DNA of 55,237 nt from an uncultured Eubacteriales bacterium (lineage in GTDB: Bacteria; Bacillota; Clostridia; Lachnospirales; CAG-274), in NCBI GenBank assembly GCA_905201505.1, contig CAJKOJ010000003.1, forward strand, positions 1 through 55,237, read 5' to 3'. This document shows positions 23,761 to 33,413 of the stretch, one piece after another; positions within the stretch are counted from its first letter, which is position 1, and the number at the start of each line of letters is the position of its first letter. The position numbers and the translations under genes were made by a program. Under the pieces are notes generated by a model. That model saw only the letters and a list, made by a program, of their open reading frames with translations. It was not told where the DNA came from and ran no database searches.

Positions 23761-25431
23761 GTGAAGAGTGATATACAAATAGCTCAGGAATGTGTATTGG
23801 AGCCAATTACAAAAGTAGCTGAGAAGTTTGGTATAAATCCTGATGGTCTTGAGCTTTATGGTAAGTATAAGGCTAAGTTATCTGATGAAATTTTAAAAGA
23901 AAATGCAGGAAATAAAAAGGGAAAGCTGGTCTTAGTGACTGCAATAAATCCTACTCCGGCAGGAGAGGGCAAGACTACTGTGACTATAGGACTTTCACAG
24001 GCTTTAAATAAGCTTGGCAAAAAGTCACTGGTTGCTTTAAGAGAACCTTCATTAGGTCCTTGTATGGGTATCAAGGGAGGTGCAGCAGGAGGCGGACATT
24101 CTCAGGTTGTACCTATGGAGGATATTAATCTTCATTTTACAGGTGATATTCATGCTATGACAACTGCAAATAACTTGTTGTCTTCCATGATTGACAATCA
24201 TATTCATCAAGGAAATGCTCTTGGCATTGATACTAACAGTATTACATGGAAAAGGGTTGTTGACCTTAATGATAGAGTTTTAAGACAAGTTGTTGTGGGT
24301 ATTGGAGGAAAGATAAACGGCGTAACCAGAGAGGACGGTTTTACCATTACTGTTGCCTCTGAAATAATGGCTGTAGTTTGTCTTGCTGAAGATATAGATG
24401 ATTTAAAGGACAAGCTGTCTAAAATAGTGGTGGCTTATACATACGATGGAAAGCCTGTTACACCTAAGGATTTAAATGCTGTAGGTGCTATGGCGGCACT
24501 TTTAAAAGATGCAATAAAACCTAATCTTGTACAGACTTTGGAGCATACACCTGCTATTATTCACGGGGGACCTTTTGCTAATATAGCTCATGGATGTAAT
24601 TCAGTAAAGGCTACTAAAATGGCTATGGAACTCAGTGATATAACTGTGACAGAGGCAGGCTTTGGTTCAGATCTCGGTGCTGAAAAATTCTTTGATATAA
24701 AGTGCAGAAAAGCAGGATTAAAGCCTGACTGTGTTGTGCTTGTAGCTACTGTAAGAGCATTAAAGTATAATGGCGGCGTATCTAAAGATGACCTTAATAT
24801 GCCTAATATTGATGCGGTAAAAGCAGGATTTTGCAACTTGGAAAAGCATATTGAAAACTTACATAAATTTGGTGTACCTGTTGTAGTTACTTTAAATAAT
24901 TTTGTATCAGATACAGAGGAAGAGGTAAACTATATTAAGGATAAGTGTGTGTCAATGGGTGCTGACTTTGCAATTGCCAAAGTATGGGAAAAAGGCGGAG
25001 ACGGCGGTGTTGAACTTGCTGAAAAGGTCATTGAAGTACTTGAAAACAAGGAAAGCAATTTCCACGTTCTCTATGATGAAAATGATACTATAGAAAATAA
25101 AATAACTGCTGTAGCAAAGGAAATATATGGTGCTGACGGTATTGTAATTGACCCTAAGGCAAAAAAGGAAATTGCAAGGCTTGAAAGTCTTGGATATGAT
25201 AAGTTGCCTGTATGTATTGCAAAGACACAATACTCATTAAGTGATAATCCATCTCTTCTCGGAAGACCAAGGGGCTTTGAAATAAGCGTTAAGGAAGTAA
25301 GAGTAAGTGCAGGTGCAGGCTTCATTGTTGTTCTGACAGGTAATGTAATGGTTATGCCGGGTCTTCCAAAGGTGCCTGCTGCTGAGAATATTGATGTTGA
25401 CAGCAATGGAAATATCACAGGCTTATTTTAA
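23761..25431 (+). CDS. fhs: Formate-tetrahydrofolate ligase
   Basis: Fhs makes 10-formyl-THF from formate, THF and ATP, an entry to one-carbon metabolism and the methyl branch of acetogens. The 556-residue protein has the P-loop NPTPAGEGKTT near residue 65, EPSLGPCMGIKGGAAGGG, and VTLNNFVSDT further on. It starts at GTG 23761 with GGGAGG seven bases before it, giving the family's usual length. An in-frame TTG at 23734 is rejected because it precedes that ribosome site. folD, the next enzyme of the pathway, follows one gene downstream. The presence of Fhs fits an anaerobic or fermentative lifestyle but does not prove acetogenesis. Confidence 0.96.
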   Translation: MKSDIQIAQECVLEPITKVAEKFGINPDGLELYGKYKAKLSDEILKENAGNKKGKLVLVTAINPTPAGEGKTTVTIGLSQALNKLGKKSLVALREPSLGPCMGIKGGAAGGGHSQVVPMEDINLHFTGDIHAMTTANNLLSSMIDNHIHQGNALGIDTNSITWKRVVDLNDRVLRQVVVGIGGKINGVTREDGFTITVASEIMAVVCLAEDIDDLKDKLSKIVVAYTYDGKPVTPKDLNAVGAMAALLKDAIKPNLVQTLEHTPAIIHGGPFANIAHGCNSVKATKMAMELSDITVTEAGFGSDLGAEKFFDIKCRKAGLKPDCVVLVATVRALKYNGGVSKDDLNMPNIDAVKAGFCNLEKHIENLHKFGVPVVVTLNNFVSDTEEEVNYIKDKCVSMGADFAIAKVWEKGGDGGVELAEKVIEVLENKESNFHVLYDENDTIENKITAVAKEIYGADGIVIDPKAKKEIARLESLGYDKLPVCIAKTQYSLSDNPSLLGRPRGFEISVKEVRVSAGAGFIVVLTGNVMVMPGLPKVPAAENIDVDSNGNITGLF

Positions 25432-25458
25432 AAAGATAAAATATAAAGGGGTATTGAT

Positions 25459-26448
25459 ATGAAATTAAAGAAAATAGCTGCTTTAGCTATATTTAGTTGT
25501 GTTTTGCTTTCAGGCTGTGGTAACAAAGGCGAAGTGCTGCCTGAAAATATGGGAAATACTGACGGAAACATATCAAACATAGGAAGTGTGTGCCAAAGGG
25601 GCGATACTGTTTATTATCAGAATGATAAGGATGGTTTTTCTATATATAAATCTGTCAAAGGCGGAGAAGGAGAAAAGCTTAACAGCGGAACAAGCTACTT
25701 TATAAATGTAGTGGGAGATTATGTTTATTATGTTCATGAGGACAGTGATTTTCACGTGTTCAGAATGAAAACAGACGGCAGTGAAAATACTGAGATAATA
25801 AAGCAGGCTGCATATTATATGACTGTTTATGACGGTAAAATTTATTTTGTAAACTATGACGATAATCAGTCAATATACAGTGCCAATACAGACGGCAGTG
25901 AACTTAAAAAAATTGTTGATGCACAATGCTATTATTCAATTATAGGAACAGATGGCTTACTTTACTATGTTGACTACAGCAATAACGGAAAAATCACAAG
26001 AGCTAATCTTGATGGAACAAACCAAAAGGTCTTAGACGATGTTAATCCTATTACTGCTGCATACCTTAATTATAATAACGGCAAGCTTTATTATACAAAT
26101 GCAACGAAGGAAACAAAGGGTGAAATTGCACAGTATGCCAATTATATAATGTCTTATGATATTGAAAGCGGAAGTGTAAGTACTGTTGTTGAAAAGCCTT
26201 GTGCCGATGTTAATGTATATGATGACAAAATTTATTATTCAAGTCTTGAGGATAATAAGGTTTACAGTTGTGACTTGAATGGTGAAAATCAGAAACTTGT
26301 GTATGATAATAACGGCATATTTATTAATACATCAAGTGATAATGTATATTGCTATGTAAAAATTGAAAATCAGGAGCCTTTTATAGAAAAGATTTCAACA
26401 AAGGAAAGTTTTTCTGATAAAATGAAGGCTTTATACTCTAAAAAATAA
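25459..26448 (+). CDS. Lipoprotein with DUF5050-like beta-propeller
   Basis: A 329-residue exported lipoprotein. The signal sequence ends in the lipobox LLSGC with the lipidated cysteine at residue 20. The mature part repeats units of about 40-45 residues of the pattern YY-x-D-x-IY-x-NxDGS-x-KKI (for example at about 105-120, 150-160 and 185-200), typical of DUF5050/TolB-like propellers. Such proteins lie on the outer face of the membrane and bind unknown ligands or partners. It begins 28 bases after fhs and is followed by a hairpin before folD, so it is sandwiched between two folate enzymes without an obvious functional link. Confidence 0.8.
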   Translation: MKLKKIAALAIFSCVLLSGCGNKGEVLPENMGNTDGNISNIGSVCQRGDTVYYQNDKDGFSIYKSVKGGEGEKLNSGTSYFINVVGDYVYYVHEDSDFHVFRMKTDGSENTEIIKQAAYYMTVYDGKIYFVNYDDNQSIYSANTDGSELKKIVDAQCYYSIIGTDGLLYYVDYSNNGKITRANLDGTNQKVLDDVNPITAAYLNYNNGKLYYTNATKETKGEIAQYANYIMSYDIESGSVSTVVEKPCADVNVYDDKIYYSSLEDNKVYSCDLNGENQKLVYDNNGIFINTSSDNVYCYVKIENQEPFIEKISTKESFSDKMKALYSKK

Positions 26449-26460
26449 AAGTCAAATGTG

Positions 26461-26487
26461 ACGGGTGGGGACTTCTCCGCCCGTTAT
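26461..26487 (+). terminator. Hairpin after the lipoprotein gene
   Basis: A 10-bp stem (26461-26470 with 26475-26484) with GC-rich pairing, two G·T pairs and a 4-base loop. It is followed by TATTATT only, so termination before folD may be partial. Confidence 0.6.
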
Positions 26488-26516
26488 TATTAACAAAAAG
26501 AAAGGATGAAGTAAAA

Positions 26517-27368
26517 ATGGCAAATATTATTGACGGTAAGACTATATCATTACAAATTAAAGATGAAGTTAAAGAAAAGGCTTCAGAACTTATAAGTAAG
26601 GGTGTTCAACCTTGCCTTGCTGTAGTTTTAGTAGGTGAGGACCCGGCAAGTCAGGTATATGTGAGAAATAAAAAGAAGGCTTGTGAATACTGCGGTATTA
26701 AGTCATTAAGTTATGAATTAAGTGCAGATACAACAGAGGAAGAACTTCTAAAACTCATAGATGAGTTAAATGAAAATAAGGAATGTAATGGTATTTTGGT
26801 ACAGCTGCCTTTGCCTAAGCATATTGACGAAAACAAAGTTTTGCTTAGGATATTGCCTGAAAAAGATGTTGATGGTTTTCATCCTTACAATGTGGGATTG
26901 CTTAGTATAGGCAAGGCAGATTTAAAGGCTTGTACGCCGGCAGGTTGTATTGAACTTATAAAAAGAAGCGGTGTTGATATAACAGGAAAAAACTGTGTTG
27001 TTGTGGGAAGAAGCAATATTGTAGGTAAACCTGTAGGTATGCTTTTGCTCAGTGAAAACGGTACAGTTACTACTTGTCATTCAAAAACCAAGGATATAAA
27101 AGAAGTATGCAGACAAGCTGATATTATTGTAGCTGCTGTAGGTATTCCTAAGTTTATTAAAGGTGATATGGTTAAAGAGGGCGTTGTTGTAATTGATGTA
27201 GGTATTAACAGAATGGAAAACGGCAAACTCTGCGGCGATGTTGACTTTGATGAAGTCGAAAAGAAGGCCTCATACATAACTCCTGTTCCAAGAGGAGTTG
27301 GACCTATGACTATTGCTATGCTTATGAATAACTGTGTTATAGCTTGTAAAAAACAAAATAATCTGTAA
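26517..27368 (+). CDS. folD: Methylene-THF dehydrogenase/cyclohydrolase FolD
   Basis: FolD interconverts 5,10-methylene-THF, methenyl-THF and 10-formyl-THF with NADP(H) or NAD(H). The 283-residue protein shows the catalytic lysine region YVRNKKKACEYCGI near residue 50, LVQLPLPKHI, PEKDVDGFHP, the dinucleotide-binding VVGRSNIVGKP near 162 and the C-terminal TPVPRGVGPMT. AAAGGATG precedes the start. Together with fhs upstream it covers consecutive folate steps. A clear terminator follows. Confidence 0.96.
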   Translation: MANIIDGKTISLQIKDEVKEKASELISKGVQPCLAVVLVGEDPASQVYVRNKKKACEYCGIKSLSYELSADTTEEELLKLIDELNENKECNGILVQLPLPKHIDENKVLLRILPEKDVDGFHPYNVGLLSIGKADLKACTPAGCIELIKRSGVDITGKNCVVVGRSNIVGKPVGMLLLSENGTVTTCHSKTKDIKEVCRQADIIVAAVGIPKFIKGDMVKEGVVVIDVGINRMENGKLCGDVDFDEVEKKASYITPVPRGVGPMTIAMLMNNCVIACKKQNNL

Positions 27369-27372
27369 TTGG

Positions 27373-27410
27373 CAAAGGGTTCTGTAATTGTACAGAACCT
27401 TTGTTTGTTA
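27373..27410 (+). terminator. Terminator after folD
   Basis: A stem of about 13 bp (27373-27386 with 27391-27403) flanks a 4-base loop, with TTTGTT continuing into the tail. Confidence 0.82.
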
Positions 27411-27559
27411 ATATAATAGTATTAAAAGTTTTGTAAACTAAATATATAAATTTTTTAGATTTACATAATGTAAATCTATATATGATATATTAAGGATAAA
27501 ATGGGATAAATATAAGTTTAAGAAGTTATTTATTAAATTTTAAATTATCTCTTTTAATA

Positions 27560-27587
27560 TTGTTAAAAATTTAGTATACTATAAAAT
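27560..27587 (+). promoter_or_regulatory. Possible promoter of the polA operon
   Basis: TTGTTA (27560-27565) and TAAAAT (27582-27587), 16-base spacer. The region 27411-27559 is AT-rich and holds nothing else I can support. Confidence 0.5.
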
Positions 27588-27657
27588 AGGTTATTATGTA
27601 AAAACAGATGTATTTGATATAAATAAAACAGGCTTGCTTAATACAGGGAGGAAGAAA

Positions 27658-30294
27658 ATGGCTGAAAAAATTATGCTTTTAGACGGCAACAGCTTAATGA
27701 ACAGAGCGTTTTATGCTATGCCGCTCCTGACAAACAAAGAGGGAGAATATACAAACGGTGTTTATGGCTTTTTAAATATATTTTTTAAACTGCTTGATGA
27801 GGAAAAACCAGACTATTGTGCAGTGTGTTTTGACGTGCATCAGCCAACTTTCAGACACCTTGAATATAAGGAGTACAAGGGTACCAGAAAGGGTATGCCG
27901 GAGGAGCTTGTGCCTCAGATGGATACTGTGAAAAAGGTTCTTGCATCAATGAATATAAAGACCTATGAATTAGGCGGATATGAAGCTGATGACTTGCTTG
28001 GAACAATTGGAAAAACTGCTGAAAAAAAAGGTATGATACCTGTTATTGTAAGCGGTGACAGGGACTTGCTGCAGCTTGCAACAGATAAACTGAGAATAAG
28101 AATACCTAAAACAAAGGCAGGTACTACTGTTGTTGAAGATTACAATGCTAAGGAAGTTGAAGAAGTTTACGGTGTTACACCTGAAGAATTCATTGATGTT
28201 AAGGCTCTTATGGGTGATGCAAGTGATAATGTGCCGGGAGTACCCTCAATAGGAGAGAAAACAGCAATAAAGATTATACAGGAATATAAGTCTGTAGAAA
28301 ATGCAATTGCAAATGCTGATAAGGTTAAGCCAAAAAGGGCAAGTGAAAATCTTGCAGCTTATGCAGAACAAGCAAGAGAAAGTAAGTGGCTTGTAACAAT
28401 AAAGACAGATGTTCCCTTGGAATTTAATTTTAATGAAACAAAAGTTGAGGAAATATTTAATGAGCAGGCTTATATGCTCTTTAAAAAGTATGAATTTAAA
28501 TCAATGCTTTCACGCTTTGACACTGATAAGGTTAAAGAGAAGCACATTTCTGACTACACTATTATAAAAGATATAAGTTCAGCCAGAAGTGTGATTGCCG
28601 ATATAAATCCTTTTGAGGAATGCGGATATAAGCTTGTATATGAAAATGATGAAATAATGGGTATTTCAATTACTCAGGAAAAAAATAAGGCCGTGGTTTT
28701 CAGACTGAGTGAAAGTGAAGTTTTATCTGTATTTAAGGAGTTTTTTGAAAATCAAAACTGTAAAATAGCACATAACGGAAAGAGAGATATTGTTCTTCTG
28801 AGGAGAAAGGGAATTGAGCTAAATAACATTATATTTGATACAATAATAGGAGGATATATTATAAATTCCTCAAGAGATAATTATGAATATAATGAGCTTG
28901 CAGAAGATTTTCTTAGTGAGAGCTATCCTTCAGAAGAGGAAGTACTCGGAAAGGGCAAAAGCAGGAAAAGCCCTTCAGATTTAAGTGATGAGGAATTTAA
29001 AGAATATTACGGCAGAATGTGTGATATAAGCTACAGAGCTTATCCTGTAATAGAAGAAAAACTTAAAGAAAACGGTCAGGAAGATTTATATTATAAAATT
29101 GAGCTGCCGCTGATATATGTACTTGCCAATATGGAGTATGTTGGTATGGGCGTAGACAGAGCCGGTCTTGTTGAATATGGCAGAAGCCTTGACGGGAAGC
29201 TGGAGGAACTTACAAAAGATATTTACTGGCTGGCAGGCGAAGAATTTAATATAAATTCGCCTAAGCAGTTAAGCCACATACTTTTTGAAAAACTTGGACT
29301 TAAAGGCGGAAAGAAAACTAAAACAGGCTGGTCAACATCAGCTGATATATTGGAAAAACTAAAGGACAAAGATGAAATTGTAAGTAAGGTTTTGGAGTAT
29401 CGTTCTTACAGTAAATTAAAATCAACTTATGCAGAGGGATTGTTGTCTGTGCTTCACAGCGATGACAGGATTTATTCTACTTTTAATCAAACTATAACAA
29501 CTACAGGACGTATAAGTTCAACAGAACCTAATTTGCAGAATATTCCTATAAGGATTGAGCTTGGCAGAAAACTGAGAAAAGTATTTGTGCCTAAAAAGGA
29601 TTGTGTGTATATTGATGCAGATTATTCACAGATTGAATTAAGAGTTCTTGCTCACCTTGCAGGAGATGAAATGCTTATAAATGCGTTTAAGGAAGAACAG
29701 GATATTCATACAATTACAGCATCTCAAGTGTTCAATGTTCCTTTTGATGAGGTTACACCTTTGCAGAGAAGAAATGCAAAGGTCGTAAACTTTGGCATTA
29801 TATATGGAATAGGTGCTTACAGTCTTTCACAGGATTTAGGTATAACTAAAAAGGAAGCTGACGCATATATTGAAAGCTATTTTGCTAAGTATCCTAAAAT
29901 CAAAGCCTTTATAGACGGCTGTGTTGAATCTGCAAGAAAAACAGGGTATGGTATTACACTTTTTAACAGAAGAAGATATATACCTGAAATCAGCAGTTCG
30001 AATTTTATGCAAAGATCATTTGGTGAAAGAGTTGCTATGAATATGCCGGTACAGGGTACGGCTGCTGATATTATAAAAATAGCTATGGTTAAGGTTTATA
30101 ACAGAATGAAAAAAGAGGGACTGAAATCACAGCTTGTGTTACAGGTTCACGATGAACTTTTAATTGAGGCATATAAGGATGAGATAGAAAAAGTATCAGA
30201 GGTTTTGCAGGAAGAAATGGAAAATGCAGTAAATATTTCAGTTCCGTTGGTTGCAGAAGTGCATAGCGGTGATACATGGTATGATGTTAAGTAA
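27658..30294 (+). CDS. polA: DNA polymerase I, proofreading site degenerate
   Basis: An 878-residue polymerase for Okazaki fragment maturation and repair. The N-terminal 5'-3' nuclease domain (about residues 1-290) has LLDGNSLMNRAFYA, GYEADDLLG and DASDNVPGV. The middle domain has the 3'-5' exonuclease fold but no DxE acidic motif where proofreading enzymes have one, as in many Firmicute Pol I proteins, so it should not proofread. The polymerase part has motif A DYSQIELRVLAH, motif B RRNAKVVNFGIIYG and motif C QVHDELLIEA. The start at 27658 follows GGGAGGAA, and an upstream ATG at 27634 is rejected. It heads an eight-gene operon. Confidence 0.96.
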   Translation: MAEKIMLLDGNSLMNRAFYAMPLLTNKEGEYTNGVYGFLNIFFKLLDEEKPDYCAVCFDVHQPTFRHLEYKEYKGTRKGMPEELVPQMDTVKKVLASMNIKTYELGGYEADDLLGTIGKTAEKKGMIPVIVSGDRDLLQLATDKLRIRIPKTKAGTTVVEDYNAKEVEEVYGVTPEEFIDVKALMGDASDNVPGVPSIGEKTAIKIIQEYKSVENAIANADKVKPKRASENLAAYAEQARESKWLVTIKTDVPLEFNFNETKVEEIFNEQAYMLFKKYEFKSMLSRFDTDKVKEKHISDYTIIKDISSARSVIADINPFEECGYKLVYENDEIMGISITQEKNKAVVFRLSESEVLSVFKEFFENQNCKIAHNGKRDIVLLRRKGIELNNIIFDTIIGGYIINSSRDNYEYNELAEDFLSESYPSEEEVLGKGKSRKSPSDLSDEEFKEYYGRMCDISYRAYPVIEEKLKENGQEDLYYKIELPLIYVLANMEYVGMGVDRAGLVEYGRSLDGKLEELTKDIYWLAGEEFNINSPKQLSHILFEKLGLKGGKKTKTGWSTSADILEKLKDKDEIVSKVLEYRSYSKLKSTYAEGLLSVLHSDDRIYSTFNQTITTTGRISSTEPNLQNIPIRIELGRKLRKVFVPKKDCVYIDADYSQIELRVLAHLAGDEMLINAFKEEQDIHTITASQVFNVPFDEVTPLQRRNAKVVNFGIIYGIGAYSLSQDLGITKKEADAYIESYFAKYPKIKAFIDGCVESARKTGYGITLFNRRRYIPEISSSNFMQRSFGERVAMNMPVQGTAADIIKIAMVKVYNRMKKEGLKSQLVLQVHDELLIEAYKDEIEKVSEVLQEEMENAVNISVPLVAEVHSGDTWYDVK

Positions 30295-30305
30295 GAGGTG
30301 ATTGA

Positions 30306-30695
30306 ATGAGTAATAAAAGTAAAATGATATTGTCATATATAGCAAGCGGAATGGTTTTTATATCAACTGCTGTTATGGCATTTCTTGTGCTTAGGTTAAA
30401 TACGGAGGGTCCGGGAATAACAAATGGTGAATTTATACCTATAAGGAACTGTATGTTTGCAATTGGTATTCCATGCTTTATAAAATTTTATATAAGCAGT
30501 GACAAAGGATATAAGGAAAATAAAAGCTGGCTTATAGGCTATTTTGTGTGTGCAGCTGCATGGATTGCTTTTTTAGCATACACATTTATTTCGCCTTATT
30601 TTGCAAATATAAGAACAATGTGTCTTTCAAGCTTTGTTCTTATAGGAGTAGCTTGTTATCTTGAGTACTCGATGACTGATAATAGAGCAGAGTAA
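30306..30695 (+). CDS. Four-helix membrane protein of unknown function
   Basis: A 129-residue protein with four hydrophobic segments, at about residues 8-30, 47-62, 75-95 and 102-120. The connecting loops are short and carry lysines between the second and third helices. I do not recognise a family. It lies 11 bases after polA with GAGGTGAT before its start and 20 bases before coaE, inside the polA operon. No catalytic motif is visible, so function is unknown. Confidence 0.75.
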   Translation: MSNKSKMILSYIASGMVFISTAVMAFLVLRLNTEGPGITNGEFIPIRNCMFAIGIPCFIKFYISSDKGYKENKSWLIGYFVCAAAWIAFLAYTFISPYFANIRTMCLSSFVLIGVACYLEYSMTDNRAE

Positions 30696-30715
30696 AAAAT
30701 GATTGGTGTGATAAA

Positions 30716-31306
30716 ATGAAGATTGTCGGACTGACAGGAAACAGCGGCTGTGGGAAAGGTGCAGTTGCAGAAATAATGGCAGAGTATGGAGCAGTAATAC
30801 TTGATTGTGATAAAATTGCTCATAAAAATATGGAGCCTGACGGCATAGCATATAATGAAATAAAGGCTGCTTTTGGAAATGAAATATTAAACGGGGATAA
30901 TACAATAAACAGGAAAATACTTGGAGCAATTGTATTTAAAAATAAAAGAAAACTGGAAGAGCTTAATAGTATAACTCATAAGTATATAACAAATGTAATT
31001 GATAATGAAATTAAGCTTAATAGTGATAAAAAGTGTATTGTAATTGACGCCCCTTTATTAATTGAAGCAGGTCTTAATAAAATATGTGATGTAGTATGGG
31101 CTGTTTATGCTTCTTTGGAGGTAAGAATTGAAAGAGTGATGAAAAGGGATAACATTGACAGAGAAAGTGCTCTTATTAGATTTAAAAATCAGATGGATTT
31201 TGATGAAATAAGGACTTATGCTGATGTTATAATAGAAAACAGCGGAGAACTTGAGGAACTTAGAAGGAAAGTCGTGGAGAATATGAATAATGAGGAGTTA
31301 ATTTAA
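30716..31306 (+). CDS. coaE: Dephospho-CoA kinase
   Basis: CoaE phosphorylates dephospho-CoA, the last step of coenzyme A synthesis. The 196-residue protein has the P-loop GLTGNSGCGKGAVAE at the N-terminus, the substrate-site DCDKIAHK near residue 33 and a VIDAPLLIEAG motif near 105, and RVMKRDNI in the lid. GGTGTGAT precedes the start. It follows polA closely, a frequent order in Firmicutes, and its stop codon TAA shares one base with the ATG of the transglycosylase gene, so the two are probably translationally coupled. Confidence 0.94.
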   Translation: MKIVGLTGNSGCGKGAVAEIMAEYGAVILDCDKIAHKNMEPDGIAYNEIKAAFGNEILNGDNTINRKILGAIVFKNKRKLEELNSITHKYITNVIDNEIKLNSDKKCIVIDAPLLIEAGLNKICDVVWAVYASLEVRIERVMKRDNIDRESALIRFKNQMDFDEIRTYADVIIENSGELEELRRKVVENMNNEELI

Positions 31307-31881
31307 TGTTTAAATTAATTAAATTTCTGCTTACACTGGTGCTTTGGGTTATAATATTGTTATTTATAGTTTATTGTGCCGTATGTATACTTTTCCCGGT
31401 AAAGTATGCTGATGAAATATTGGAATACAGTGAGAAATATGACTTAGAACCGGGGTTTGTATGTGCTATTATAAATACAGAAAGCCGATTTGAAACCAGT
31501 GCAGAATCACATAAAGGTGCAAGAGGCCTTATGCAGCTTATGCCTGCAACAATAGACTGGGCTGTTGAGGGTATGGGTATTAAAAACTTTAGTTATGCTG
31601 AAATTGAAGAGCCTGATGTAAATATTGAAATAGGCTGCTGGGTGCTCAACTTTCTCTCAAAACAGTTCAACGGCAGTAAGGAGTTAATGGCAGCTGCTTA
31701 CAATGCAGGCAGCGGCAATGTTACAAAGTGGCTTGGGGATACAAAATACAGCTCTGACGGAGAGTATCTTGACTATATACCTTATGCAGAAACTGCAAAC
31801 TATGTTAAGAAAGTTATGCTATATGAGAAAATATACAAAATAATTTTAAGGACTGATTTATATGAAATTGCGAGTCGTTAG
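31306..31881 (+). CDS. Membrane-anchored lytic transglycosylase (SLT domain)
   Basis: A 191-residue murein-cleaving enzyme. An N-terminal membrane anchor (about residues 8-28) leads into a Slt-type catalytic domain with the catalytic glutamate in IINTESRFE, GARGLMQLMPAT and AAYNAGSGNV. It acts outside the membrane on peptidoglycan glycan strands, for remodelling or for opening room for secretion. It starts at the last base of coaE and overlaps the next gene by 20 bases. The coaE-slt order is common in Clostridia. Confidence 0.92.
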   Translation: MFKLIKFLLTLVLWVIILLFIVYCAVCILFPVKYADEILEYSEKYDLEPGFVCAIINTESRFETSAESHKGARGLMQLMPATIDWAVEGMGIKNFSYAEIEEPDVNIEIGCWVLNFLSKQFNGSKELMAAAYNAGSGNVTKWLGDTKYSSDGEYLDYIPYAETANYVKKVMLYEKIYKIILRTDLYEIASR

Positions 31882-33403
31882 TTTAGTGCTTGCACTGTGT
31901 TTTATAGCTGTAGGCTGCGGAGACAGCAATACAACTGAAAGTAAAAACGCAGTGACTGCTGAGCAAAGGAAAGCAGACAATACTACTGTAGGCGGAATTA
32001 TGACTTTAGCTATGCATAAGCCTGAAACATTAAATCCAATTAAAAACAGAGATAACACAGTAGACAAAATTTTAAGATTAATATATGAGCCGTTATTTGT
32101 TGTTAATGAAAATATGCAAGTTGTTCCCAATCTGGCAGAAGGCTATGAAGTAAGCGGAAATATAGTTACGCTGAAGCTAAAAGCAGGTGTAAAATGGGAG
32201 GACGGCAACCCTGTAACTGCTGATGATGTTATATACACATTAGGTCAGATTGAAGGGGCGGAACTTGATACAATTTATAAAAGTTGTTCGGAGAATATAG
32301 AGAACTATTCAAAAATAGATGACCTGACAGTAAAAATAAGTTATTCAAAGGGGCTTGGCTCAGTTGGATATAGCCTGTGCTTTCCTGTAATACCAAAGCA
32401 CTATTATAATGGCAAAGCGGCAGAGGATATAAAGCCTGTGGGTAATGGTGCATATAAGTTTTCTTCATATACCTTAGTTAAGGAGCTGAATTTAGCAGCA
32501 TCTGAAACAGGATTAAATGGCAGACCATATATATCAAACATAAATGTAGAAATAATGCCAGATACAGATACTGAAATAAAGGCTCTTGAAGCTGGTGTTA
32601 TAGATGCGATGACGCTTGATATAAACAGTTTGGGATATTTGCCGACTGATTTGAGTGGTAATGCAGTGGAATTTCCAACAAATCAGTTTGAATTTATAGG
32701 TTTTAATGTAAGAAATGATTTGTTTTCTAATGTAAATGTAAGGCAGGGACTTGCACATTTAATTCCAAAGGAAAGTATAATCAATGATATATATTTAAAT
32801 AAAATGACAGAATCTGTTACGCCTCTTAATCCTTCAAATCTGTATGCTTCAAAAGTTGGAGAAGACAGCTACGAATTTGATTCAAATCTTGCGGGAACTC
32901 TTGTGTCAGCCGGAGGTAAAAGCTTTGGTAATTTTAGCTTTAATATTTTGGTCAACAGTGAAAACTCAGCAAGGGTTGAAAGTGCCAAACTCATAAGTGA
33001 AGCTTTTAACAGCGTTGGCATGAATACAAGAGTAGAGGCTGTAAGTTTTTCAGAATATAATGAAAGGCTTAAAAACGGTAACTTTGATATGTATTTAGGC
33101 GGTGTAAGATTAAAGGAAAATATGGATATAACTTCTCTTGCAGGCAGCAGCGGGAATATTAACTACGGCGGATATGCTGATGTTAATATGGATAAATTGA
33201 TTGGTGACTGTACAGCTGCTATTAGTGAGGAGGGATATAAAGCTGCCTTAAATGAACTGAACAAATATATAAGTTCTCAGCTTCCTGTTTTGGGTATAGG
33301 ATTTAAATCAGATATTCTTGTAACAAACAGCAGGATTAAGGGAGAAAAAAATCCCTCGGTAAATAATATTTTTGGGAATGCTTATCAATGGTATATAGGT
33401 TAG
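31862..33403 (+). CDS. Oligopeptide-binding-type lipoprotein (SBP family 5)
   Basis: A 513-residue extracellular solute-binding lipoprotein. The lipobox is AVGC with the cysteine at 19. The family 5 core includes KPETLNPI, PNLAEGYEVSGN and LKAGVKWEDGNPVTADDV. Such proteins bind peptides or nickel-chelates and deliver them to an ABC permease, yet no permease or ATPase gene is present here. It must share a distant transporter or act as a sensor or chaperone (inference). Its start overlaps the end of the transglycosylase gene by 20 bases, with AAGGAC before it. Confidence 0.87.
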   Translation: MKLRVVSLVLALCFIAVGCGDSNTTESKNAVTAEQRKADNTTVGGIMTLAMHKPETLNPIKNRDNTVDKILRLIYEPLFVVNENMQVVPNLAEGYEVSGNIVTLKLKAGVKWEDGNPVTADDVIYTLGQIEGAELDTIYKSCSENIENYSKIDDLTVKISYSKGLGSVGYSLCFPVIPKHYYNGKAAEDIKPVGNGAYKFSSYTLVKELNLAASETGLNGRPYISNINVEIMPDTDTEIKALEAGVIDAMTLDINSLGYLPTDLSGNAVEFPTNQFEFIGFNVRNDLFSNVNVRQGLAHLIPKESIINDIYLNKMTESVTPLNPSNLYASKVGEDSYEFDSNLAGTLVSAGGKSFGNFSFNILVNSENSARVESAKLISEAFNSVGMNTRVEAVSFSEYNERLKNGNFDMYLGGVRLKENMDITSLAGSSGNINYGGYADVNMDKLIGDCTAAISEEGYKAALNELNKYISSQLPVLGIGFKSDILVTNSRIKGEKNPSVNNIFGNAYQWYIG

Positions 33404-33413
33404 AGGTGAGAAA

